Below are positions 31,466-40,640 of a DNA stretch of 48,543 nucleotides, one piece after another (position 1 is the stretch's first letter; the number at the start of each line of letters is the position of its first letter). The position numbers and the translations under genes are program-made. The notes beneath the pieces were generated by a model. The model was given only the letters and a program-made list of their open reading frames with translations. It was not told the origin of the DNA and made no database searches. The DNA comes from JAWOFN01 sp046497505 [NCBI: bacterium]. GTDB taxonomy: Bacteria; Blakebacterota; Blakebacteria; Blakebacterales. Location of the stretch: positions 1-48,543 of the forward strand of contig JAWOFN010000089.1 in the NCBI GenBank assembly GCA_046497505.1, in the 5' to 3' direction.

Positions 31466-33132
31466 ATGAGAGGGACGACCACCCTCACGGCCGCGGTCCT
31501 GGTCCTCCTGACGGGGGTCCCGGCCACCGCCCAGCACGACCGGCCGGTAGATCGGGTCCAGCGGTCCGAACTCATCCTGCGGATCTTCCACCCCGCTGAG
31601 ATACTGGGCCTCGAGGAGTACCATCGTCTGCTCGCCGTGCGGGACCTGACGCAGCCGGCGAGCCGGGAAGAAGCACCTCCTCCCCGGGCGGTGCGGGAAG
31701 CACGCGATCTGCTGCGACTCGGCCGGGCGGAGAGAGCGCTCGCGGTCCTGGAAGGGGCGTATCAGTCGGGCCAGCGGTCGCCCGGTATCACCTCCATGCT
31801 GGCGCTTCTGTCGGCCGAGGATGAACAACCGGGCCGGCGGCGGAGAGCGCTGGACCTCATCAACGAAGCGCTCAGGGCAGAACCGGGTGACCCGGACCAT
31901 CACATGGCCCGGGCCGTGATCTACGTCGCCCTCACGCTCGAGGCATATGCCCTCAGAGAACTCGATGGATTGATCGAACGGGAACCCGGCAGGGCGGAAG
32001 CCCACGCGATCAAGGGACAGCTCATCGTGGAGGGGCTCACACGCTTCGAAAGGCGCCAGAGCGGGGTCTTCGCCGGGGCGGTGACGGGGAGCCGATCCGA
32101 GGCAGAGTGGCTCCTCGCTACCGCGATCACCCTGGACAAGCGAAACGCGCGCGCACTCCAGTGGCTCGCTCATCTCTATCTCCACGAAGGGGAGTGGGCG
32201 AGGGCGATGCCGGTCCTCAACCACATGCTGCGGGAGGGGGTCGAACCGGCTCTGGCACGGCTCGGTCAGGGCATGGCCCTCTACAATCTCGGACTTTTCG
32301 AGGACGCACGCCGTGCCTTCGAAGAAGCGGAGCGTGACCTCGGGCTCCAGTCGGGACACCTGCTGATGAATCCCGGCTGGGCGACTCCCATAGACAGGAT
32401 GGGGCCGCCAGAGCAGGGAGAGGTGGACAGCACGTCGGTGGCGGTCTTCTGGGCCAGCAAGGATCCTCTGCTGAGCGATGAGCACGAGATGCGGAGCCTG
32501 GAACAGATGCGCAGGTTCGCCAACGTCGCCTGGTTCTTCGGTCTCCCCCGGCTCGGGCTGGAAGGATGGGAGACCCTGAAGGGACAGATCTACCTCCGGT
32601 ACGGCACACCGCCGGTGTGGAGCGCCGCCTCGTCCGAGAAGGAGCACCCGTGGGGTGGGGCGAGGTCCCGATTCACGGTCACCCGCCAGGCCATTCCCAC
32701 AGAAGCACCTGGCGGAAGCAACCCCACGGCCGGCGGTCACTTCAGTTACATCCCCACCTTCCCGGGGAGCCGGTGTATCTCTACTTCGAGGTCGCGGGGC
32801 TCGAGAAAGACGATATCGGCGCCACCGACTACACGATCGCCCTGAGCGTCTCCGAAGAGCAGGGCGGGGGCCCGGTCGAGATCGTCGCGGACCTGTTCCG
32901 CGAGCTCACAGGTCGTTCGGGCGAACAGGGCACCGTCACCACCAGCTGGCGTCGCAGCGGGATCGCGGCCCGGACCGCGGAGAGCCTGCGGGTGGTCTTG
33001 CCCGAGCCGAGGTCCCAGGATCACCAGGTGACCATCAGGGTCACCGACCATGTCACTGGAGAATCCGCTGAAGTGACGATCGAGCTTCGGATAAGCGAGC
33101 GGCCTCCGTCTCCGGAGCCCGCGGGTAGTTGA
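31466..33132 (+). pseudogene. Third GWxTD-type TPR protein, frameshifted and lacking its middle
   Basis: Frame 1 starts at ATG 31466 after GAGGTGA. It encodes a signal peptide (TTLTAAVLVLLTGVPATAQ), TPR-like repeats, and a GWxTD-type core (WASKDPLLSDEHEMRSLEQM; GWETLKGQIYLRYGTPP, Gly367 onward). At 32761-32767 (CCCGGGG) the homology moves to the -1 frame and continues as EPVYLYFEVAGLEKDDIGA to the stop at 33132, matching paralog 1 (QPLYVYYELYNLSKDPIGA). One added C in the CCC run would restore a single frame of about 555 residues. About 220 residues between core and C-terminal beta domain, present in both full-length paralogs, are also missing. It may be a pseudogene, a sequencing error on a naturally short paralog, or, least likely, a programmed frameshift. 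Confidence 0.75.
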
Positions 33133-33181
33133 CAGACCATCGTGCGGGGCACATCTTTGAAGACTCTGGAACGACCTGCAG

Positions 33182-33260
<79 letters not shown>

Positions 33261-33265
33261 TGAAA

Positions 33266-33300
33266 GAGAGCCCCGCCGGGTCCGGCCCGGCGGGGCTCTC
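33266..33300. terminator. Strong bidirectional hairpin terminator
   Basis: GAGAGCCCCGCCGGG (33266-33280) pairs perfectly over 15 bp with 33286-33300, with a 5-nt loop. It begins 6 nt after tRNA-Ile and lies 27 nt past the stop of the convergent symporter gene, so it serves both. Confidence 0.85.
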
Positions 33301-33326
33301 GGCGTTCGGGTGCCGCCGGGCCGGCC

Positions 33327-34715
33327 TCAGTCGGCCAGCAGCGGGTTCTCCTCCAGGGCCTGTTTGGTGACCTTCGCCACCACACCGCTCAGCATGAGCA
33401 GCCCGATGAGGTTGGGCAGCGCCATGAAGGCGTTGGCGATGTCCCCGACGAAGAAGACGATCTCGATGCTCACCACCGAGCCGATGAAGGTCAGCATGAT
33501 GAACACCACGCGGTAGGGGATGGTGGCGGAGTCGCCGAAGAGGTAGCGCAGGCTCTGCTCGCCGTAGTAGCTCCAGCCGATGAGGGTGGAGTAGCCGAAG
33601 AGCAGGGAGGCCAGGGCCACCACGCCGCCTCCGAAAAACGGGATCGTGCTGCTGAAGGCGGCGGCGGTCATGGCCGCACCCTCCGCCACCCCGGAGTTCC
33701 ACAGGCCGCTGGTGATCAGGATCAGGGCGGTGAAGGTGCAGACCAGGATCGTGTCGATGAAGACCTCGGCCACGCCGATCATGCCCTGGAAGATGGGACC
33801 GGGGGTCTGGGCGGCGGCGTGGGCGATGGGTGCCGAACCCAGCCCCGCCTCGTTGCTCAGGATGCCCCGGCGGGCGCCGAACTGTACCGCGGCGGCCACC
33901 GTGGAACCGACGAACCCGCCCGTGGCGGCCATGGGTGAGAACGCCCCCTTGAAGATCATCGCGAACGCCTCGGGGATGCCGCCGATGTTGGCGAAGAGGA
34001 CCACGAAACCGAAGAGGAAGTAGATCACGATCATGGCGGGGACCAGCCGGCTGGTCACCGCGCCGATGCGCTTGATCCCCCCCAGGATCACCAGGGCCAC
34101 CATGATGGTGATGATGGTGCCGGTGAGGACGGGGGGCACGCCGAACTCGCCCTGGAAGGCGGCGGCCATCTGGTTCGACTGCATCATGTTGCCGGTCCCG
34201 AAGAGGGCGGTGAAGCCCCCCACCACCGCGAAGAAACCGGCCAGGAACTTCGCGAAGCCGGTCTCCTTCAGACCGTACCGGATGTAGTACATGGGACCGC
34301 CGGCGATGGTGCCGTCGCTGTGCTTCTGCCGGTAGATCACACCCAGCAGCGCCTCGCTGTACTTGGTGGCCATGCCCAGGAAGCCGCAGATCCACATCCA
34401 GAAGATCGCGCCCGGGCCGCCCCACATCAGCGCGGTGGCCACCCCGGCGATGTTGCCGTTCCCCACCGTGGCGGCCAGCGCCGTGGCCAGGGCGGCGAAG
34501 GGGGTCACGTCCCCCTCGTGCTCCGACTTGGCCCGGGCCTTCTTGCCCAGGGCGAGCCGGAAGGCCGTGGGGAGCTTGCGGAACTGGAGGAATCCGATGC
34601 GGAACGTGAGGAGGAGGCCGACACCGAAGAGTACCGGCACCATCCATGTCCAGACCGAGGTGGCGATCGATTCCACCAGGATCCCGATCTGGTCGATCGT
34701 ACTGCTGGAGTTCAT
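33327..34715 (-). CDS. Alanine/glycine:sodium symporter (AGCS family)
   Basis: A 462-residue inner-membrane transporter with about eleven transmembrane segments. AGCS signatures are FAALATALAATVGNGNIAGV, AGGPMYYIRYGL, FGARRGILSNEAGLGSAPIAHAA and GWSYYGEQSLRYLFG. It imports alanine or glycine with Na+. AAGGAG precedes ATG 34715 at normal spacing. The gene is divergent from the EF-G2-like gene, with 212 nt between them, and convergent with tRNA-Ile across a strong hairpin. Amino-acid uptake would suit the peptidase-rich surroundings. Confidence 0.95.
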   Translation of the reverse strand: MNSSSTIDQIGILVESIATSVWTWMVPVLFGVGLLLTFRIGFLQFRKLPTAFRLALGKKARAKSEHEGDVTPFAALATALAATVGNGNIAGVATALMWGGPGAIFWMWICGFLGMATKYSEALLGVIYRQKHSDGTIAGGPMYYIRYGLKETGFAKFLAGFFAVVGGFTALFGTGNMMQSNQMAAAFQGEFGVPPVLTGTIITIMVALVILGGIKRIGAVTSRLVPAMIVIYFLFGFVVLFANIGGIPEAFAMIFKGAFSPMAATGGFVGSTVAAAVQFGARRGILSNEAGLGSAPIAHAAAQTPGPIFQGMIGVAEVFIDTILVCTFTALILITSGLWNSGVAEGAAMTAAAFSSTIPFFGGGVVALASLLFGYSTLIGWSYYGEQSLRYLFGDSATIPYRVVFIMLTFIGSVVSIEIVFFVGDIANAFMALPNLIGLLMLSGVVAKVTKQALEENPLLAD

Positions 34716-34821
34716 CGCGGCGTTCTCCTTAACTGATTCAGGGTCGGGCTTCCACTTGTATAGATGCGAGCCGCTGCTCTGTACAGGGAAATTCGCGGGC
34801 CGACATCGGCGGTTGCTGTGG

Positions 34822-34850
34822 TTGACACCGGCAGGTGCGGGACGTAACGT
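34822..34850 (+). promoter_or_regulatory. Candidate sigma-70 promoter of the EF-G2-like gene
   Basis: A perfect -35 TTGACA (34822-34827), 17 nt, then TAACGT (34845-34850). Transcription would start near 34857, leaving a leader of about 70 nt before the GTG at 34928. Confidence 0.55.
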
Positions 34851-34927
34851 GCCGCCTGTCCCGCGCGCTTGCGATACCCTCGGTGCGGGCGCCGATCAAG
34901 AACCATCGAAAGGCCGAGAGATTTGCC

Positions 34928-37021
34928 GTGACTGTCTATACCAGCGACGCCATCCGCAACATCGCCCTCGTCGGGCACGGTGACTCGGGCAAGACCACGC
35001 TGCTGGATGCCCTCCTCGTCACCGCCGGAGATATCAGCCGTATCGGGAGCGTGGAGAACGGGAGTACCGTCTCCGACTTCACCGAGGAGGAGCAGGAGCG
35101 GCAGATCTCCATCAACACCTCCCTGGTCTACCTGGAGCACGACGGCACGAAGATCAACGTGCTGGACACCCCCGGCTTCGCCGACTTCCTGGCCGAGGTG
35201 AAGGGGGCCCTCCGGGTGGTGGAGGGTGCCGTGGTGACCCTGAAGGCCGACTCCGGTCTCGAGGTGGGGACCGAGCAGGTCTGGCGCTTCGCCCGGGAGG
35301 CCGGGGTGCCCCGGCTCCTGGTGGTGAACAAGCTGGACAAGGAACACACCGACTTCGACGGCGTGGTGCAGCAGGCCATCGACCGGTTCGGTACCGGCGT
35401 GGCCCCCCTGCAGTTCCCCGCCAACCCGGGGCCCAACTTCGACACGGTGGTGGACCTGCTGAAGAACAGGGCCCTGGTCTTCAAGCAGGGGGGGACGGGG
35501 ACCTACACCGAGGAGGAGATCCCCGAGAGCGTGGCCTCCCGTGCCGCCGAGCTGCGGCAGACCCTCGTGGAAGCCGCCGCCGAGGCGGACGACGCCCTCC
35601 TGGAGAAGTACTTCGAGGAGGGCGACCTGGGTGCGGAGGACATCATCAAGGGCCTCCTGAAAGGGGTCCGGGAAGGCACCGTCTACCCCCTCATGTGCCT
35701 TTCGGGCCAGTCCAACGTGGGGACCGCACGGATCATGGAACTGCTCGTGGACCTGGTCCCCTCCCCGGCGGACGCCGGACCGTATGTCGGTCACGACCCG
35801 GACGACGAGGAGAAGGAGGTCGAGCGGCAGGGCAACGAGACCGAGCCCTTCAGCGGCCTGGTCTTCAAGACCCTCTCCGAGGCCCACGTGGGAGAACTCT
35901 CCTTCCTGAGGGTATTCAGCGGCACGCTGAGGTCGGGGGACGAGGTCCGCAACACGAGCCAGGAGATCAAGGAGCGGATGGGCCACTTCAGCTTCCTGAA
36001 GGGGCACAACCGCACCGAGGTGGAGGAGGTCAAGGCCGGGGACATCGTGGCCCTGGTGAAGCTCAAGGACACCCACACCGGGGACACCCTCTGTGCGGGC
36101 AACGGGAAGATCGAATACCCGAAGATCGCCTTCCCCGAGCCGGTCATCCGGATCGCGGTGGAGCCCACGGGCAAGGGGGACGAGGCGAAGCTCTCCACCG
36201 GTTTCCAGAAGCTTCACGAGGAGGACCCGTCCTTCATCGTGGAGACCGACCCTGAGCTGGCGCAGACCCAGGTCTTCGGGCAGGGTGAGGTCCACCTCGA
36301 GGTGGTGCTCAACAAGCTGAAGAAGCGGTTCGGTGTGGAGGTCGAGACCCGGGAGCCGAAGGTGAAGTACCGGGAAGCGATCACCCGGAAGGCCGAGGCC
36401 CATGCCCGTCACAAGAAGCAGACCGGAGGCCGGGGGCAGTTCGGCGACGTCCACCTCCGGGTGGAACCGCTCCCCCGGGGCAGCGGCTACGAGTTCGTGG
36501 ACGAGATCAAGGGGGGCAACGTCCCCAACAAGTTCATCCCCAGCGTGGACAAGGGGGTCCAGGCCGCCGCCGCCAGGGGGGTCATCGCCGGGTATCCCTG
36601 CGTGGACTTCCGGCTGGTGCTCTTCGACGGCGCCTACCACGACGTGGACTCCTCCGACGCCGCCTTCCAGCGGGCCGCCTCCATGGGCTTCAAGAAGGCG
36701 TGGAAGGAGGCGGGGCCCCTGCTGCTGGAGCCGATCTACACGGTCGAGGTCACCGTCCCCGAGGAGTACACCGGGGACATCATGAGCGACATCTCCTCAC
36801 GCCGCGGCAAGGTGGAGGGGATGAGCCAGGAGGGCCCCTTCCAGGTGGTGCGGGCCAAGATACCGCTGGCCGAACTCTACAAGTACAGCACGACGCTCCG
36901 GTCGATGACCCAGGGGCGGGCCAGCCACCACCGGGAGTTCAGCCATTACGAGCCGATGCCCCACGACCAGATGCAGCAGGTCATCGCCCGATCGGAGCTC
37001 GAGGAAGAAGAGGAGGACTGA
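34928..37021 (+). CDS. Elongation factor G-like GTPase (EF-G2 type)
   Basis: A 697-residue translational GTPase with EF-G domain order: G domain, beta-barrel domain II, domains III-V. GTPase motifs are GHGDSGKTT (G1; canonical EF-G has AHIDAGKTT), RQISINTS in place of the usual RGITI switch I, DTPGF (G3) and NKLD (G4). Domain IV includes RGQFGDVHLRVEPLPRGSGYEF. These substitutions mark the EF-G2/EF-G-like subgroup, not the canonical translocase. Its role is uncertain. The start is GTG 34928, giving MTVYTSDAIRNIALVGHGD, because the upstream frame has no plausible start context. It is followed after 5 nt by the S46 peptidase gene. Confidence 0.9.
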   Translation: MTVYTSDAIRNIALVGHGDSGKTTLLDALLVTAGDISRIGSVENGSTVSDFTEEEQERQISINTSLVYLEHDGTKINVLDTPGFADFLAEVKGALRVVEGAVVTLKADSGLEVGTEQVWRFAREAGVPRLLVVNKLDKEHTDFDGVVQQAIDRFGTGVAPLQFPANPGPNFDTVVDLLKNRALVFKQGGTGTYTEEEIPESVASRAAELRQTLVEAAAEADDALLEKYFEEGDLGAEDIIKGLLKGVREGTVYPLMCLSGQSNVGTARIMELLVDLVPSPADAGPYVGHDPDDEEKEVERQGNETEPFSGLVFKTLSEAHVGELSFLRVFSGTLRSGDEVRNTSQEIKERMGHFSFLKGHNRTEVEEVKAGDIVALVKLKDTHTGDTLCAGNGKIEYPKIAFPEPVIRIAVEPTGKGDEAKLSTGFQKLHEEDPSFIVETDPELAQTQVFGQGEVHLEVVLNKLKKRFGVEVETREPKVKYREAITRKAEAHARHKKQTGGRGQFGDVHLRVEPLPRGSGYEFVDEIKGGNVPNKFIPSVDKGVQAAAARGVIAGYPCVDFRLVLFDGAYHDVDSSDAAFQRAASMGFKKAWKEAGPLLLEPIYTVEVTVPEEYTGDIMSDISSRRGKVEGMSQEGPFQVVRAKIPLAELYKYSTTLRSMTQGRASHHREFSHYEPMPHDQMQQVIARSELEEEEED

Positions 37022-37026
37022 CCGGC

Positions 37027-39312
37027 ATGGACACCACACGCACCGCATCCCGGGTCACCCGGTTCGTCTCCCTGGCCGCCGCCGTGGGGTTCCTGGCGGC
37101 ATGCGCGGGAGCTTCGTCCCAGACGCCGCCCTCCACCACCTCCCAGCCCCGGCCCGGGACGGAGCAGGCCGGCCCGGTGCAGGAGTCACCGCAGCCCTCG
37201 AACCCCGACTCCGCCGGCGTGCCCACGCTGCTGGACTACCTGGGGCCGGTCTCCTTCGACCCGGACACGGTGGAGGCCCAGCGTTTCGACACCGGTCGGA
37301 TGTGGACCTTCGACGCCCCTCCCGCGGACTACTTCGCCGATCGGTACGGGCTGAACGTGGACGAGGCGTGGCTCACGCATGCCCGCATGGGCGCGATCCG
37401 TCTCGCGTCGTGGTGCAGCGCCTCGTTCGTGAGCGCCGACGGTTTGGTCCTCACCAACCATCACTGCGGCCGGGAACCGGTGACCCAGGTCTCCCGTCCG
37501 GGGGAGGACCTCCTCAACAACGGTTTCTATGCCGAGACCCTGGAGGAGGAGCGGAAGGCCGAAGGGGTCTACGTGGACCAGCTGGTCGAGATCACCGATG
37601 TCACCGACGAGGTGCACGCCGCGGTGGATGCGGCCCAGGACGACCAGGCGAAGTCCCGGGCCCGCTCCGAGAAGATCGGTGAGATCGAGGAGCGCTTCAG
37701 CCGGGAGAACGGCCGGACCAACCAGGTGGTGGAGCTCTTCAACGGGGGCCGCTACTCGGTCTACACCTTCAAGCGATACGATGACGTGCGCCTGGTCATG
37801 GCGCCGGAACTGGCCATCGGCTACTTCGGCGGCGACCCGGACAACTTCACCTACCCCCGGTACAACCTGGACGTCTCTTTCTTCCGTGTCTACGAGGACG
37901 GCCGTCCGCTGGACACCTCGGAGTTCTTCTTCAAGTGGAGCGCGGAGGGTCCCGAGCGGGGGGAGCCGGTCTTCGTGGTGGGCAACCCGGGGAGCACCAC
38001 CCGGCTGAACACCGTCGCCCAGCTCACCTACACCCGGGATATCGACAACCCCTCGGTGCTGCGGCTCTACCGTGACGCCATGGGGGCCTTCCGGCACTTC
38101 CTGGACACCCACACCGGCATCGAGAACTGGGAGCAGCTCAACAACCTCTACTTCAGCCTCTCCAACAGCGAGAAGGCCACCAGCGGTCAGCAGGGGGGGC
38201 TGGAAGACGCCTGGATGATGGCCCGCAAGCACGACTGGGAAGACGACCTCCGGTCGGCGGTGATGCGGGACTCCACGCTGCAGGGGAAGTACGGCGACCC
38301 CTGGACCGAGATCGCCCGGATCCGGGAGCAGATGCGGGAGCACGGCAACCTGAGCTATGCGCTCTCGTTCGGAGGGTCGATCCGTTCCGCCATCCTGGGG
38401 AAGGCCTCGATGCTGGACCAGTACCGCTTCCTGCTGGCCAACGGGGTGGACTCCTCCTCGCAGCAGGCCCAGACCCTCCGGGACCAGATCACCAGTCCCA
38501 TCACCCGGCACCCGGACCTGGAGCGGCGTCTGCTGGCGGCGCAGCTGGGTCAGCTGCGGGACTGGCTGGGTCCCGACGACGACATGGTCCGGGGACTGCT
38601 GGGCATGAGGAGCCCCGACGCGGCGGCGGCGTGGCTCCAGGAGAACACATCCCTCGCCGATCCCGATCGGCTGGAGACTCTCATCCAGGGGGCCCCGGGG
38701 TCCATCACGGGCTCGGAGGACCCGGTGCTGAGCGCCATGGACGGGGTCGTCGAGCGGATCCTCCCCCTGCAGCAGGCCATGAGCCAGCTGAACAGCCGGG
38801 AGTCCTCGGAACGGGACAAGCTGGCCCGGGCGGTCTACGACGTCTACGGTACCTCGATCCCGCCGGACGCCACCTTCTCGCTGCGGATATCGGACGGCAT
38901 CGTCACCGGCTACCCCTACAACGGGACCGTGGCCCCGGAGTGGACCACCTTCTACGGGCTCTACGACCGGTGGGCGAGCAGCGGCGGGACGGACCCCTGG
39001 GCCCTGCCCGCGCGGTGGCAGGATCCGCCACCCGCCTTCGACCTCGATACCCCGGTCAACTTCGTGGCCACCACGGATATCATCGGCGGCAACTCGGGGA
39101 GCCCGATGCTGAATGCCGACCTGGAGGTGGTGGGGGCGGCCTTCGACGGGAACATCGAGAGCCTGCCGGGCGAGTTCATCTTCCTCCCCGAGCGGAACCG
39201 TACGGTGGCGGTCCACTCCGCGGGGATCCTCGAGGCGATCGAGGACCTCTACGGCTTCATCGGCCTGGCGGAGGAACTGAGGACGGGCGGGCTGCCCGAT
39301 CCGAAACGGTAA
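37027..39312 (+). CDS. S46-family dipeptidyl peptidase (DPP7-like), predicted lipoprotein
   Basis: A 761-residue exocytoplasmic serine peptidase. The signal ends in a lipobox-like LAAC, followed by a Ser/Thr/Pro-rich spacer. S46 motifs are TNHHCG (His at 145/146), FGGDPDNFTYPRY (Asp at 270/272) and nucleophile Ser690 in GGNSGSP. At the position that sets P1 preference, 18 residues after the Ser, it has Gly708 in FDGN. Gly is the state of DPP7 and DPP BII (hydrophobic P1); DPP11 has Arg (acidic P1). It removes dipeptides from peptide N-termini. It starts 5 nt after the EF-G2-like stop, and a terminator follows it. Confidence 0.93.
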   Translation: MDTTRTASRVTRFVSLAAAVGFLAACAGASSQTPPSTTSQPRPGTEQAGPVQESPQPSNPDSAGVPTLLDYLGPVSFDPDTVEAQRFDTGRMWTFDAPPADYFADRYGLNVDEAWLTHARMGAIRLASWCSASFVSADGLVLTNHHCGREPVTQVSRPGEDLLNNGFYAETLEEERKAEGVYVDQLVEITDVTDEVHAAVDAAQDDQAKSRARSEKIGEIEERFSRENGRTNQVVELFNGGRYSVYTFKRYDDVRLVMAPELAIGYFGGDPDNFTYPRYNLDVSFFRVYEDGRPLDTSEFFFKWSAEGPERGEPVFVVGNPGSTTRLNTVAQLTYTRDIDNPSVLRLYRDAMGAFRHFLDTHTGIENWEQLNNLYFSLSNSEKATSGQQGGLEDAWMMARKHDWEDDLRSAVMRDSTLQGKYGDPWTEIARIREQMREHGNLSYALSFGGSIRSAILGKASMLDQYRFLLANGVDSSSQQAQTLRDQITSPITRHPDLERRLLAAQLGQLRDWLGPDDDMVRGLLGMRSPDAAAAWLQENTSLADPDRLETLIQGAPGSITGSEDPVLSAMDGVVERILPLQQAMSQLNSRESSERDKLARAVYDVYGTSIPPDATFSLRISDGIVTGYPYNGTVAPEWTTFYGLYDRWASSGGTDPWALPARWQDPPPAFDLDTPVNFVATTDIIGGNSGSPMLNADLEVVGAAFDGNIESLPGEFIFLPERNRTVAVHSAGILEAIEDLYGFIGLAEELRTGGLPDPKR

Positions 39313-39336
39313 AGGGTTCTCCGGCCTCCCGGTGAC

Positions 39337-39368
39337 GAGACCCCGCGCTTGTACGGGCGCGGGGTCTC
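39337..39368 (+). terminator. Terminator between the S46 gene and yebC
   Basis: GAGACCCCGCGC (39337-39348) pairs perfectly with GCGCGGGGTCTC (39357-39368) with an 8-nt loop, followed by TTCGTATCTTT. It ends only 19 nt before the yebC ATG, so it may also shape the yebC leader. Confidence 0.75.
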
Positions 39369-39387
39369 TTCGTATCTTTGGAGGACT

Positions 39388-40140
39388 ATGTCCGGACATT
39401 CCAAGTGGTCGACGATCAAGCGCAAGAAGGCCAAGAACGACCAGGCCCGCGGCAAGCTGTTCTCCCGGCTCACCAAGGAGATCATCGTGGCCGCCCGGGA
39501 GGGGGGAGGGGACCCGGAGATGAACCCCAGGCTGCGCACGGCGATCGACAACGCAAAGGCCAACAACCTCCCCAACGACAACATCGAACGGGCCATCCAG
39601 CGCGGGACCGGCGAACTCCCGGGGGTCGACTACGAGCAGGCGTGGTACGAGGGGTACGCGCCCGGCGGGGTGGCGGTACTGGTTGAGACCCTCACCGACA
39701 ACAAGAACCGGACGGTGAGCGAGATCCGGCACATCCTCACCAAGCACGGGGGGAACATGGCCGAGACGGGGGCGGTCTCCTGGCAGTTCGAGACCCGGGG
39801 CACGCTGCTGGTGGACGATGAGGCGGTGGAGGAGGAGGAGCTGATGATGGTGGTCCTGGAAGCGGGGGCCGAGGACATGGAATCGGAGGAGGACGGGTTC
39901 TACATCACCTCCCCGGTGGACGACTTCGAGCGGGTGAAAGATGCTCTGCGGGATGAGGAGATCGGCTTCCGGGACGCCCAGCTGAGCCGGATCCCCAAGA
40001 ACCTCCTGGACCTGGAGGAGATTGAGCAGGAGAAGGTGCTCCGCCTGCTCGAAGCCATCGAGGACCAGGACGACGTCCAGAACGTCTACACCAACCTGGA
40101 CATCGACGAGGACCTGGCCGAGACGGCGGCGGAGGCGTGA
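39388..40140 (+). CDS. yebC: YebC/PmpR-family DNA-binding or translation-associated protein
   Basis: A 250-residue protein of normal family length. It has the invariant N-terminus MSGHSKWSTIKRKKAKND, then GKLFSRLTKEI, NPRLRTAIDNAKANNLPNDN and YEGYAPGGVAVLVE. YebC proteins have been described as transcriptional regulators and, more recently, as ribosome-associated factors for difficult peptide sequences; the sequence does not choose. GGAGGA lies directly upstream of ATG 39388. The stop overlaps the ruvC GTG, a common yebC-ruvC arrangement in bacteria. Confidence 0.96.
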   Translation: MSGHSKWSTIKRKKAKNDQARGKLFSRLTKEIIVAAREGGGDPEMNPRLRTAIDNAKANNLPNDNIERAIQRGTGELPGVDYEQAWYEGYAPGGVAVLVETLTDNKNRTVSEIRHILTKHGGNMAETGAVSWQFETRGTLLVDDEAVEEEELMMVVLEAGAEDMESEEDGFYITSPVDDFERVKDALRDEEIGFRDAQLSRIPKNLLDLEEIEQEKVLRLLEAIEDQDDVQNVYTNLDIDEDLAETAAEA

Positions 40141-40640
40141 GTCCCCCCGGTGCGGTCCGTATCCTCGGCATCGACCCCGGCTCCCAGGTCACCGGGTGGG
40201 GGCTCATCGAGCTCCGCGGCACCGACCTCGCCTGTGTGGCGTACGGGGTCCTCGACCTGTCCGCCGACCGCCCCCTCCACGAGCGCCTGGTCGCTCTGGC
40301 CGACGGTCTCGCCGAGCTGTTCGAGCGCCTCGATCCGGACGAGGTGTCGGTGGAGGACCTCTATGTACACCGGAACGTCCGCGCCGCCCTGACCCTGGGG
40401 CACGCCCGGGGGGTGATCCTGCTGGCGGCCGCCCGAAGGGGGCTGGATCCGGCGGAGTACCCGGCCAACACGGTGAAGCAGGCGGTCCTGGGCCAGGGGG
40501 GACGCTCGGCCACGAAGGAGCGGGTGGCCTTCATGGTCCGGGCGATCCTCGGTCTGGCCGAGACGCCGGAACCCGCCGACATCACCGACGCCCTGGCCTG
40601 CGCCATCTGTCACGCACATAAGCGGGACCTGCCCACATGA
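40137..40640 (+). CDS. ruvC: Crossover junction endodeoxyribonuclease RuvC
   Basis: A 167-residue Holliday-junction resolvase that cuts four-way DNA intermediates after RuvAB branch migration. Acidic catalytic residues sit in GIDPGSQVTGWG (Asp), VEDLYVHRN (Glu) and ITDALACAICHAH (Asp). PANTVKQAVLGQGGRSATK is the conserved DNA-binding segment. The GTG start overlaps the yebC stop (GTGA) and the end overlaps ruvA (ATGA). Confidence 0.96.
   Translation: MSPPGAVRILGIDPGSQVTGWGLIELRGTDLACVAYGVLDLSADRPLHERLVALADGLAELFERLDPDEVSVEDLYVHRNVRAALTLGHARGVILLAAARRGLDPAEYPANTVKQAVLGQGGRSATKERVAFMVRAILGLAETPEPADITDALACAICHAHKRDLPT

Noticed and set aside
34716-34927. Possible riboswitch upstream of the alanine/glycine symporter
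   Set aside because: The 212-nt gap shows no glycine-riboswitch core; its identifiable content is the symporter ribosome site and a TTGACA promoter for the EF-G2-like gene.
34712-36640. 642-codon minus-strand open frame
   Set aside because: It is antisense to the EF-G2-like gene, with no recognisable motif or ribosome site.
37186-39747. 853-codon minus-strand open frame
   Set aside because: It is antisense to the S46 peptidase and yebC and has the Val/Gly/Arg-rich composition of an antisense frame in high-GC DNA.
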